A stretch of 64,000 nucleotides of DNA from NCBI RefSeq assembly GCF_032302195.1, contig NZ_CP135275.1, positions 2,542,001 through 2,606,000 of the forward strand, written 5' to 3'. The notes beneath the pieces are model-generated. The model ran no database searches and had not been told where the DNA came from. It saw only the letters and a program-made list of their open reading frames with translations. Of this stretch, positions 50,601 to 57,861 are shown piece by piece (the stretch's first letter is position 1; each line of letters starts with the position of its first letter). The DNA is from Paenibacillus sp. MMS20-IR301 (GTDB lineage Bacteria; Bacillota; Bacilli; Paenibacillales; Paenibacillaceae). The translations under genes were made by a program, and so were the position numbers.

Positions 50601-51273
50601 TTTGCTGATACTCCACATAACGGCCGTATTTATTGTTGCTGCCCGAGGTAATCCGGTCAATCGCCGGTTTAATCTCATCATAAGTATGATAGTCATCATA
50701 CGGGTTCAGCTTCACCTGCTGCTGTGCCAGCAGATCGCCGGCAGGAGTGGCAGCTGTCAGGTTGTATACTCCGGCAAGCTTCACATATTCGGCACGGATG
50801 CCGCTGGTTGATAGATTGGAGCCGAAAGGCATATCAAAGTATACCAGAGCAGTCACCGTAGAAGGTGATTCAGGCGCATAGCTTACTTTTACGAACGGAT
50901 CTCCGGTATATGCTCTAACGCTGGAGGCGTTATCCCATTTTTTCCACTGTGCCAGCGGCTTCATCTCTTCCGCTGTTCTGCCGAAGTTCCAGGTGACCTG
51001 GTCTGCTGTTACTCCTTCAGGAAGGGTCAGCGTAATCGGCAATGTTCTGGCCTCGGTCATCGAGGCTTGATAGACTTCAGTTGATACTGTAGGAGCAGTA
51101 GTTTGATAGACTTCCGAGGATACCGCCGCTGAAGCGCCGGAGTCCGTTGATACCGGTGCAGTCAGAGCTTGAGGCTGTACTTCAGCGACTGATTCACCGG
51201 CATAGGCTGCCGGAAGGATTCCGGATAACGTAAGGGTTAATGCGATTAATAAGGATAATAATTTCTTAGACAT
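47698..51273 (-). CDS. M14-family zinc carboxypeptidase with three SLH domains
   Basis: A 1191-residue secreted peptidase. Signal peptide residues 1-25; a beta-rich N-terminal region; an M14 catalytic domain from about residue 195 to 510 with zinc ligands His286 and Glu289 (NNIHADE) and His391 (LDMHGF), substrate Arg in NPDGR and NRDNS, and the late HTIEVPE carrying the catalytic Glu. A long beta domain follows, then a Thr/Pro/Ala linker (about 975-1008) and three S-layer-homology repeats to the end, which anchor it to pyruvylated wall polymers. GGGAGG precedes ATG 51273. It should trim peptides at the cell surface for nutrition or wall turnover. Confidence 0.93.
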   Translation of the reverse strand: MSKKLLSLLIALTLTLSGILPAAYAGESVAEVQPQALTAPVSTDSGASAAVSSEVYQTTAPTVSTEVYQASMTEARTLPITLTLPEGVTADQVTWNFGRTAEEMKPLAQWKKWDNASSVRAYTGDPFVKVSYAPESPSTVTALVYFDMPFGSNLSTSGIRAEYVKLAGVYNLTAATPAGDLLAQQQVKLNPYDDYHTYDEIKPAIDRITSGSNNKYGRYVEYQQIGTSTQGRAIHFSIVAKDKASVDQYLNETLPLMNNDPAKLQEMIRSGQLKDYKVPIWLNNIHADEANGVDVIIKFLNTLMTDKIINYDTIDANDNVVPVALDIDKALDNVIFLLDYVENPDGRALNTRATSTLLDPNRDNSYQTQPETQAVTAQIAKWTPLSFLDMHGFVSGFLIEPCTPPHDPNIEYDLVMKNMLEQANAMGKAGISNTKYDKYHIPYEEAGLLKDNPKYSDPYGNATGWDDASPAYTAVYAMHQGALGHTIEVPELNQDSLDAFYYAALAATSYVQDNKEKLFLNQLEIFKRGLNNEDNKAVDEFLVNAKYESIGRERATAETNFFPEYYVLPLAKDLQKNALETYKMVQYLLRNGVKVEQTTMPVNVDGVYYPAGTYVVNMHQAKRGYANLVLYDGLDVSDFDAMYSDTVQNFGDMRGFDRYVSRSTGAFTGKTQQVNSIVIPTTDLTQYAFAQNYVIRNSNNDAIKAVNELLANHKAVTLLSNDGPGYEKGSFLVSRSNLRTITSKYLLDLVPFSAAGDKTGKLLKPANVAIAGAPAFILADLGFKVTTDTAAADVLVNSGTGLIASGKPFIGYGRTILSSIKALNVLPGLDYSNPVNKSNRAAAHEGLFKAAISQDSVITAPYADSEYLYTVSAAYFTAVPEGAEVLAKYGTGEDFFKAGWWPNSDAAKDQVLALNYQTDNIHVTLFANDLLNKYHPQNQFRLLANAIYASAPAATEADGMDNGVLEPEPANPGSGGATPAATPTPSATPTPSATPAPTTQPTATPAPAIKFTDLGKAAWAASAIEELTAKGIIKGVGGNSFAPLKEVTRAEFITMIVRAFNLPLKNASANFSDVSTTGWAYSYVAAGVENDLVSGVGNGKFEPNRPITREEMAIIAANALKKFKGKAVADADAALANFKDKSSIASYGKDAVALLTQEGIVKGMTSDTFAPKGIANRAQAAVIISNIINVQ
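48290..48337 (-). repeat. 18-bp repeat in the Thr/Pro linker of the peptidase
   Basis: Two and a half copies of a unit encoding SATPTP lie between the catalytic part and the SLH domains. Copy number can vary by slippage. Confidence 0.75.
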
Positions 51274-51719
51274 CAGTTACCTCCCAGTGGTTCTCTCTAT
51301 TTATTATGGCTTGCCGGTAAAACGGACTGCTCTGCGTCTGCAGGTTCATGCATCCCCCCCTGATCGATTCGTACTGTAATACTTCATGAATATGTGAAAT
51401 GCATTCTTCACATCACATGTAACGAATCAATATACGAAAAATATTATTAATATGCATTTGAAATATCATAATATAGTATTTCTTTTAAAAGTGGAAGCTT
51501 TTTTATAGATTAAGGCGTTATCTGAAAACTCGATATGGCTGCCAAAGCATATTCATAGCATAATTTCACAAGAATAAAACTCTCGGGAAGCTTGTAATAA
51601 GAGGCGAGGACGCTGCGAAATCAAAGACCAGGGCTGGAACGGATTAAGAAGTATTTCAGCTAGAAAAATTTAAAATGATACGGGTGCGGATATACGGCGT
51701 TTTTGTTCTTTCCTGTTTG
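51274..51719. other. AT-rich upstream region of the peptidase gene
   Basis: The part near 51400-51500 is very AT-rich and probably holds the leftward peptidase promoter; several TATAAT-like hexamers prevent a firm choice. The remainder, up to the RHS remnant, shows nothing recognisable. Confidence 0.4.
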
Positions 51720-51962
51720 CTATAGTTGTCCGCATAAATGAGAAAACAGGCCAATAAGCGGCCTGTTTTTCTTGGCTTGTATTTGTTTGTCACGCTGATT
51801 CCCGATAGAAGCGGAGTGATTTCCTGCTAGAGCAGAATACGAAAGTATGCGTAAACGTCCGCTTTCATCATACTGATACCCGAATAAGCTTCCGTTGTAA
51901 TCTGTTTTCGCTGCCAGTTGGCCCAAACTGTTATACCTATAGCTTTCACTTTGCGAAAACAC
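51720..51962 (-). pseudogene. RHS/YD-repeat protein remnant
   Basis: The frame encodes YRYNSLGQLAAKTDYNGS and FGYQYDESGRLR, two clear YD repeats of an RHS or wall-associated protein such as WapA. Two stop codons lie directly before the first codon and the protein loses similarity after about residue 38, so only a short piece of a gene that is normally thousands of bases long remains. It is a marker of a decayed polymorphic-toxin locus. Confidence 0.75.
51744..51772. terminator. Hairpin terminator within the RHS remnant
   Basis: AAACAGGCC pairs with GGCCTGTTT, with a T-run on the rightward side. Confidence 0.75.
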
Positions 51963-52807
51963 TTATTATGTCCTTACAACAGTTGTTCACATACAATCTG
52001 TTCAACATGAATATTTCCAAAGACTCGCAGGATTCTATCCAAATACCAGCTAAAATCAGTAATATCAGAATTATCAATTGTTTTAATTTTGCTTATATAG
52101 ATTGAACTAGAAAACTTTAGAAAAAGGAGAGTCGGTGGAGGGGTGCTGAGATCTGTAGGGATGCCAGGTGACCACCTGCGTTACTGGATTTTCACCATGA
52201 ACAGCGGTAATCATCAAAAAATCGGGAACAAGAGCGGCCGGAGGTCCAGAACTCATTTTTAAGCGGAAAATCATGTACAATGAGCTGCCGCGCGCAGGTA
52301 AATGGAATGAATGTGCCCTTCGTTAAGAAAAGCTGCCAGTCACGCAACGGTTGTTCAAGTGACCGGCTTAGCGTTACGGACATGAGAGACGTTAAGCCTG
52401 CAGAAAGCTACCTGAGTGTCGGTCCTACGGACATGAGCGCCGTTATTTCAGCGGAAAAGCGGAGTTTGCCCATGAAAAGCGGCGGATAAGGGCCGTCATG
52501 TCCGTAAGCCCGCCCCAATGACCTTTTTTGAGCGAATAAAGGCTGTGGTGTCCGTCCAACCCCACGTTTAGCTTCCTTAGTGGGAGTGAACGCCAACAAT
52601 TGTGTAACTCTATGGTCTCTGGAGCTTCAGCTACCTCGAGCTTGAATTTCCAGGAATTCATATCTTTGTTTTAAGTCAATACAACCTAATTTATTTAAAA
52701 GCTCGAGTCAATCTCCAATGCTTTTAATTTATCTTTTGGACGAAACTAAAAAGGATCTTTATTGCCTTTAAACATTTCTACACCATCATATTCTTTTCTT
52801 CTCATCG
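51963..52807. other. Long intergenic region with an internal repeat
   Basis: No gene is supported over this 845-base stretch. Around 52370-52570 the phrase ACGGACATGAG (with GTTA or GTTATTT nearby) occurs twice in direct orientation, and its complement appears as CATGTCCGTA near 52497 and in a diverged form (GGTGTCCGTCC) near 52550. It looks like a diverged intergenic element of the kind common in Paenibacillus. Confidence 0.5.
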
Positions 52808-53011
52808 TCATACACCAAAAATTTCATCATTTAACTTTTTAATTTCCTTTAACCTCTTATTCATAATTTCCATCTCAAACACGCCGTTTCTTTCACCGCT
52901 CAGAAAATAAAGCTTCAGCCGGTAGGCATCATACTTCGCATGTCTTCGATATTTGATAATTGTGTTGGAAATGTTATGTCTACTATTTTCACACTTAACC
53001 CCTTTTCTCAT
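52808..53011 (-). CDS. Small basic hypothetical protein (67 aa)
   Basis: A Lys/Arg-rich product ending in an acidic helix. Its start overlaps the terminal codons of the broken CPCC gene. It has no visible ribosome binding site of its own (AATTA before ATG) and may be a fragment. I do not recognise the family. Confidence 0.3.
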   Translation of the reverse strand: MRKGVKCENSRHNISNTIIKYRRHAKYDAYRLKLYFLSGERNGVFEMEIMNKRLKEIKKLNDEIFGV

Positions 53012-53179
53012 TAATTATTTTTTGGAAATTCTATGAATAACGGCTTCCTAACCATGCTTTCAAAACCTTCTTTACACACACCAATCCTCTTATAATTTTC
53101 ACTGGCTTGATTTAATAAGATGTGGTTTGCCCCAAACAATAGTGAAGTAGCCACAGCAAGGACACTCCTTTCTTTCCAT
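53011..53179 (-). pseudogene. Broken CPCC-family gene
   Basis: ATG 53179, behind GAGGAACGG, opens with MERKECPCCGYFTI, the start of the Cys-rich CPCC domain. That frame stops after about 26 codons. Another frame over the following bases reads ANHILLNQASENYKRIGVC and KEGFESMVRKPL, the expected C-terminal half of the same family. A frameshift and internal loss of the central part have therefore inactivated the gene. CPCC genes often lie among toxin-immunity genes. Confidence 0.7.
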
Positions 53180-53223
53180 TGTAGCCCGTTCCTCATTTCT
53201 AAGAATGTCTGAAGTCATAGTAT

Positions 53224-53475
53224 TTATAACTCAACCGTAATTAATATTATCTGCTCTGTTGGATGCAATAATTCAGGTTCAATAGTTGAAGCACTCAATA
53301 TCTTTTCTTCTGGCACATCTTCAAGATATAACAAGAGCGCAGCCTCTGCCATTAAAATCGCCTCTTCAAGGGAATAACCACATGTGATACACCCCGGCAA
53401 GTCCGGAAATGTTACTGTAATTCCATCCTCAGCTAAATCAAATTTAGCGTAGTAGCTATATTTCTTATTTTGCAA
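53224..53475 (-). CDS. HicB-like antitoxin-type protein, without HicA
   Basis: An 83-residue partial RNase-H-fold protein of the HicB family: YYAKFDLAEDGITVTFPDLP, GCITCGYSLEEAILMAEAAL, and a short C-terminal part without a ribbon-helix-helix or Xre DNA-binding domain. HicB normally pairs with the small RNA-cleaving toxin HicA; no HicA-like frame is found within the neighbouring genes. The start is TTG 53475 with GGAGGG upstream, overlapping the preceding gene by 11 bases. Confidence 0.85.
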   Translation of the reverse strand: MQNKKYSYYAKFDLAEDGITVTFPDLPGCITCGYSLEEAILMAEAALLLYLEDVPEEKILSASTIEPELLHPTEQIILITVEL

Positions 53476-53761
53476 ATAGGCCCTCCTTCACTAGTTTCTC
53501 GTTGTCACTCTTAGCGACCCTTGAACTACTTATCTGCCAGAACATACTCCTCCGGTCTTTCTTCGAAACCATTCCAAAAAAACATAGCCGATTGCATTCA
53601 AGACACTTAAGAAAACTTCTCATGTTCAGATATAATTCTTCTGCATCTATCTGATTATGATAGTTATCGTATTCCTCATCGGATATAAAATTGTACTGAA
53701 TTTTACAAGGAATATCTGAATATCTTAATATTTCACCGCAGCTGCATTGTATCTTTGGCAT
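53465..53761 (-). CDS. Cys-rich hypothetical protein (98 aa)
   Basis: A CSCGEI pair near residue 6 and a CLECNRLCFFG group near residue 68 suggest a four-Cys zinc ribbon. The centre is acidic. ATG 53761 follows AGAGGAAAG by about 11 bases; the longer frame to 53908 lacks a site. Its overlap with the HicB-like gene implies co-translation. I do not recognise the family, but such proteins are common among contact-dependent toxin immunity genes. Confidence 0.6.
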   Translation of the reverse strand: MPKIQCSCGEILRYSDIPCKIQYNFISDEEYDNYHNQIDAEELYLNMRSFLKCLECNRLCFFGMVSKKDRRSMFWQISSSRVAKSDNEKLVKEGLFAK

Positions 53762-53937
53762 GCAAAAACTCTTTCCTCTAGATTTCATTTCCATTCTAGT
53801 ATCCATACGCCTTCTCGTTATCTCACACAAATTCCTTGTCACACTTCCCAAAAGAGACTTGGTAATATCGATAATATCAGACTCACAGTGAGGTGAATTT
53901 CCTCTCACTCCAACATGTGCTAATTTCCAGAATAAAG

Positions 53938-54345
53938 TTAATCCTCTTCCACTCCACCAAAAGAAAGAATATGTATATCAAGTCTAACTCCTAAAAATGC
54001 TATTTTCTTTATCGTTTCAGTTGAAAGCTGTAAACCCATTTGGCCATATTCCGATCTTAGGTAACATTCAATTCCTACATCCATATATGTATCCATTAAT
54101 TCATTAATTCCTTTGGCGTTTGGAGTTAAACTATCCAATAATAATTTTATCACCTCTTCTGATTTGGTTTCTTCGGTTATTGTTATTTCAAATCGCCAAC
54201 TATCTAAAGGAGCTTTTGTCTTTCCACCTTCTCTTATTGCCGTTCCATTTTTTTGAATCAAAGTTGGTCCTATTTCTAACTTTCTATTGATATCATCAAA
54301 GTCTAAAGTTGTATCACGTATTACCAAAGAACAACTACCGTACAT
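53938..54345 (-). CDS. DUF4279-family protein (135 aa)
   Basis: The pattern SLVIRDTTLDFDDINRKLEI, APLDSWRFEITI and a C-terminal GVRLDIHILSFG is that of DUF4279, an uncharacterised family often found with polymorphic toxins and in immunity islands. CGGAGCG precedes ATG 54345. AT-richer than the flanking metabolic genes, which fits acquisition. Confidence 0.8.
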   Translation of the reverse strand: MYGSCSLVIRDTTLDFDDINRKLEIGPTLIQKNGTAIREGGKTKAPLDSWRFEITITEETKSEEVIKLLLDSLTPNAKGINELMDTYMDVGIECYLRSEYGQMGLQLSTETIKKIAFLGVRLDIHILSFGGVEED

Positions 54346-54381
54346 ACTAGCGCTCCGTCCAATTAGTTTTGTTGTTTTAGC

Positions 54382-54954
54382 TCAGTCTGCTTTATCCCAA
54401 ATACCAGCACTAACCTGCTTATATCCTTTTATTTCGCTTATGTCCTTCTCGATTCCACCAACCCATCTCATCACGTTATGACTATTCAGTATGATCTTAT
54501 TAAAATTATCAATATAATCTACAATCACTTCGACTCCTAATGCAGAAATAAGCAGATCGTTAACCATACCAGAGCGTAACAATATGCTTGTGATTTCATC
54601 ATAGACAGGCCGACTTTTATCATTAAGCGTATTATTATCTAAGTAGTCCATATTTTTTGTATCAAAAGATATACTGGTTTCGTATATGGTTTCTAACTTA
54701 TTTAATATAACTACAAATTTTATTGATTGAACTGCACCAAAAATCAATGTAATTCTGCCCGAATCCATAAGCATATTAATTTCTGCTGGATCACTCTCTT
54801 GCTTATGAATTTGAAGATCTTCGAAATCCCAATTTCCTACAGATTTAATCTTAGTAAAAAGAGGATTAAATCCTTTTTCATGCACAACTCCAAGCAGCCT
54901 ATTTAGATTGATTTTGCTTTTTGTAAACATAACTATATTGAAGTTTGCACTCAC
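54382..54954 (-). CDS. Hypothetical protein of the accessory patch (190 aa)
   Basis: A soluble alpha/beta protein with no motif that I recognise. I place the start at GTG 54954 because GGAG lies 8 bases upstream; ATG 54972 has no site. It is separated from the DUF4279 gene by only 36 bases and has the same AT-rich character, so the two probably moved together. An immunity or toxin-neutralising role is only a guess from context. Confidence 0.6.
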   Translation of the reverse strand: MSANFNIVMFTKSKINLNRLLGVVHEKGFNPLFTKIKSVGNWDFEDLQIHKQESDPAEINMLMDSGRITLIFGAVQSIKFVVILNKLETIYETSISFDTKNMDYLDNNTLNDKSRPVYDEITSILLRSGMVNDLLISALGVEVIVDYIDNFNKIILNSHNVMRWVGGIEKDISEIKGYKQVSAGIWDKAD

Positions 54955-55139
54955 TAGGTTCACTCCAGCCATGTTCTAATTGAAGGTTTGTTGATCAAAG
55001 TTTTAAAATTTCATCACAAACATCCTCTGGCCCCTCTCCAGATAACTCTGCCTAGCCCATTTACAGTATAATACAAATCCAGCTATAGTTAGATTAGCGA
55101 TTTCAACACTTTTCACACTATTGGAACGGAGGCGCAGCC

Positions 55140-56072
55140 ATGAGCACTCTTTTATTAGACGAATTAGTTTCATCGGCAAACAGGCAGAATCTGCATATCC
55201 TGAACGTAGTAGTCCGGCAGGACGGCAAGCTAGTAGCCAGACATGATTTTGAGGAGGAGCAGCCGCATTTATTATATTCGGTAAGCAAAACCTTCACTTC
55301 GATGGCCGTTGGCATTGCTGTGAATGAGGGTTACTTCAAGCTGGATGACCGTGTCGCGGATTTTTTTCCGGAGTACTTACATAACTGCTCTAACCATCAG
55401 GAGTACCTGCAAAAAATTACGGTTCATGACCTGCTGTGTATGGGGGCCGGGCATGCGGAATGTCCGGTGTCGAAGGCGGATTGGAGCGGCGGGCAGAAGT
55501 GGGATATTGCTGCGCTGTTTTTTGCAGAGCCGGTTGTGTATGCGCCTGGGACTCATTTCACCTATGATAATTCCGCAACTTATATGCTCTCCAGAATCAT
55601 CAGTCTTACTACGGGAACTAACCTGAATGACTATTTGTATGCTAAAATATTCCAGCCACTCGATATTCCGCAGCCTGTATGGGATGCATGTCCGCTGGGA
55701 TATCCCCAAGGGTTCTCGGGCCTGCATTTAACTGCCGAGCATCTCTCCAGATTCGGACAGCTGCTGCTGGATAAGGGCGTTTGGAACGGAGAGCAGCTCA
55801 TTCCATCCGGTTATATTGAGCGTGCTGCTTCCGTGCAGATTTCAACGGCTGATTTCACGCCTGATTTTGCAACCGCAGATTACCAGCAGGGTTACGGGTA
55901 TCAGCTATGGATGAATGCTTACCCTAACTCCTACCGCCTCGACGGGTTATATGGCCAATATGTGATTGTCTTACCGGACAAAAATGCAGTAGTCACCTAC
56001 ATCTCGGATGAGCCGTCCCACATGACCGCGATTATTGAGCTTACCTGGACTACGCTGGCGGATAAACTTTAA
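55140..56072 (+). CDS. Beta-lactamase-fold serine hydrolase
   Basis: A 310-residue member of the class C beta-lactamase / DD-peptidase family. Ser47-x-x-Lys50 (YSVSKTF) and Tyr142-Asp-Asn144 are the catalytic motifs; the third motif region reads LDGLYGQYVIV. There is no signal peptide, so it should act in the cytoplasm, probably as an esterase. GGAGGCG precedes ATG 55140. Confidence 0.92.
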   Translation: MSTLLLDELVSSANRQNLHILNVVVRQDGKLVARHDFEEEQPHLLYSVSKTFTSMAVGIAVNEGYFKLDDRVADFFPEYLHNCSNHQEYLQKITVHDLLCMGAGHAECPVSKADWSGGQKWDIAALFFAEPVVYAPGTHFTYDNSATYMLSRIISLTTGTNLNDYLYAKIFQPLDIPQPVWDACPLGYPQGFSGLHLTAEHLSRFGQLLLDKGVWNGEQLIPSGYIERAASVQISTADFTPDFATADYQQGYGYQLWMNAYPNSYRLDGLYGQYVIVLPDKNAVVTYISDEPSHMTAIIELTWTTLADKL

Positions 56073-56490
56073 GTGCAGCTCATTCAATTTAACTGTGATT
56101 ATGGGCAGCCAGTTCACCGGAAACGCTCTTTGCCACAGCATTAGTTGGATTTATGACACTTATTTTTTCTCTCCCGGGAGTTATGTCCACAACAGTTGGA
56201 TAAAAGGCACTTAATTTTGCTCCCGCACCCGGAGAACTCCATTTTCAGTAAAAATAAGTGTACTTATTCCAACTATTGTTCCGCAAATAGCGATTTCTCC
56301 GGAATTAAGTGCTGTTTTTCCACCTATCATCCACACACTCCCAAAAAACACAAAAAACCCCGCGCCGAATGGTGAAATCCACCTTCGAACACGGGTTTTT
56401 TCTACTAGCCGTAGCCGTACTTACCTTATCGCTACTTACCGTAGCCTAATTCACTCAGTTTATCTTATTCACTCCATCTTCCTAACCCGC
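56073..56490. repeat. Intergenic repeat-like element
   Basis: Between about 56155 and 56330, related phrases occur in direct and inverted order: TTGGATAAAAGGCACTTAAT at one end and, inverted, ATTAAGTGCTGTTTTTCCACC at the other, with CACTTATTTTTTCTC and ATAAGTGTACTTATTCC between. It resembles the element at 18.4-18.5 kb. No gene is supported. Confidence 0.5.
56352..56402. terminator. Bidirectional terminator
   Basis: AAAAAACCC-type and GGGTTTTTT arms close a stem with inner GGTG/CACC pairing. It ends the leftward kinase/regulator/YcnI operon. Confidence 0.85.
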
Positions 56491-57144
56491 CTACTCCTTC
56501 TTCCCCCGCAGCAAGGCAATCGCCGCCAGCAGGAAGGACAGCAAGGAAATACCCAGCGCAATGTAGATCATCGGCGAGGTGCCGGAGTTGTTGCCCTCTT
56601 CCTCCATAATTGCTTGATGCTCATCCATCGTCATGGAGCCGCCGTCCGACATATCCATTGAGCCGTGGGAGTGGCTGTCCCCGCCGGATGCCTGCACGAT
56701 GGAGGTGACGGAATGCGGAGCTTCCGACCCTTCCTCGCCGGACCACTGGACCACGCTGCCGTCCGCATAATGCTGGTAGGCATTCCAGGCAATATCGCCT
56801 GCGGTGTCCGGGTTCTTGGCAGTGAAGTAGAAGCGCTGGAATTGTCCGGCCAGAATACCTTCGCCGCTTGCGGTCCAGCTGACCTTATTGCCTTCGACTG
56901 TTACATCCCAGCCGGGTGCCGGCTCGTATTGCTTGAATTCGGCGCCTTCCGGGATACGCAGGTCGACCTGCACGGTAGCGATATCCTTCTCGGACGGCAC
57001 CTTTAGTGTATAAGTCTCCCAAGCCCCTGTACTGGACTCTGCCGGGCTGACGGTTACATGTGCACTCGCTACAGCAGCGAACAGCATCAGCGCTGCGGCG
57101 GCCGGTGCGGTTAATGCGGCGATTTTACGGAATAATGGATTCAT
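56491..57144 (-). CDS. ycnI: YcnI-like DUF1775 copper-binding-type protein
   Basis: An exported protein with signal peptide cleavage expected after ASA, leaving His at the mature N-terminus (HVTVSP), a feature used for mononuclear copper binding in B. subtilis YcnI. The DUF1775 domain spans about residues 30-160. A His/Met-rich segment (SHSHGSMDMS, SMTMDEHQ) follows and one membrane helix anchors the C-terminus. ATG 57144 or ATG 57150 may be used; the ribosome binding site AAGGGG suits the former. It is downstream of a two-component pair, 51 bases after the regulator gene. Confidence 0.9.
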   Translation of the reverse strand: MNPLFRKIAALTAPAAAALMLFAAVASAHVTVSPAESSTGAWETYTLKVPSEKDIATVQVDLRIPEGAEFKQYEPAPGWDVTVEGNKVSWTASGEGILAGQFQRFYFTAKNPDTAGDIAWNAYQHYADGSVVQWSGEEGSEAPHSVTSIVQASGGDSHSHGSMDMSDGGSMTMDEHQAIMEEEGNNSGTSPMIYIALGISLLSFLLAAIALLRGKKE

Positions 57145-57195
57145 CTTCATTCTCCCCTTCTCTCTTATGTAGTTTAAGTCCGCTCTCTCATACAC

Positions 57196-57861
57196 TTATC
57201 TCTTCCTGGGGAAATCCCGCTCCCGCGAAGCCAGCCCCTGCTCCATCGCATACCTCGTAAGCTGTGTGCGGTTCTGCAGCTGGAGCTTCTGGAGGATGTT
57301 TTTGAGATGGTTTTTGACAGTGTGCTCGGAAATGCCGAGGGTGGCCGAAATCTCCTTATTGGTGGAACCTGAGGATACACAGCCCAGTATCTCCTTCTCC
57401 CGTGCCGTTAATGCCTCGCGCTCCTCCTTTATGGAGGTCACCGTGAATTCCTTCAATATCTGAAAAGCCAGCTCCCGGCTCAGCGGGACCTCCTCGCTCA
57501 CAATCGCCAGCAAATATTCAATCCAGGTCGACGGAGCCAGGTTTTTCAGCAAATAGCCCTGCGCCCCCTGCTTAAGCGCTTCGAACAAATACGAAATCTC
57601 ATCCGATACGGTGACGATGACAATCTTCACATACGGATATTCCAGCTTAATGCGCCGCGTAGTCTCCAGCCCGTCCATTCCCGGCATCTCAATGTCAATC
57701 AGGATCAGATCCGGCATCCATTGTCCGGTCCAGACGATTGCCTCCGCCCCGCTCGCAACAGCGCCGATGACTTCGAACCGTTCATCCATCGCCATAATCT
57801 CACTCATGGCTTCGCGCGCATGCGCGTGATCATCGACGATCAGCACCCGACAGCGTTCCAT
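57196..57861 (-). CDS. NarL/LuxR-type response regulator
   Basis: A receiver domain (VDDHAHARE, phospho-acceptor Asp in LILIDIEMPGMDGLE, Lys in LLKNLAPS) followed by a LuxR-type helix-turn-helix (LTAREKEILGCVSSG, NKEISATLGISEHTVKNHLK). ATG 57861 follows AAAGGAGGG and overlaps the 3' end of the kinase gene by 32 bases. It should control the operon that includes the YcnI-like gene. Confidence 0.95.
   Translation of the reverse strand: MERCRVLIVDDHAHAREAMSEIMAMDERFEVIGAVASGAEAIVWTGQWMPDLILIDIEMPGMDGLETTRRIKLEYPYVKIVIVTVSDEISYLFEALKQGAQGYLLKNLAPSTWIEYLLAIVSEEVPLSRELAFQILKEFTVTSIKEEREALTAREKEILGCVSSGSTNKEISATLGISEHTVKNHLKNILQKLQLQNRTQLTRYAMEQGLASRERDFPRKR

Noticed and set aside
51720..51962. An intact small gene at the YD-repeat sequence
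   Set aside because: Two stop codons precede it directly, and it contains only two YD repeats followed by unrelated sequence.
53011..53196. A 61-residue protein beginning at ATG 53196
   Set aside because: Its first 20 residues read in the wrong frame relative to the CPCC motif that begins at 53179; the gene is a frameshifted remnant.
53224..53761. A complete HicBA toxin-antitoxin pair
   Set aside because: The overlapping upstream protein has a Cys-rich zinc-ribbon-like pattern and no HicA features, so only a lone HicB-like gene can be claimed.
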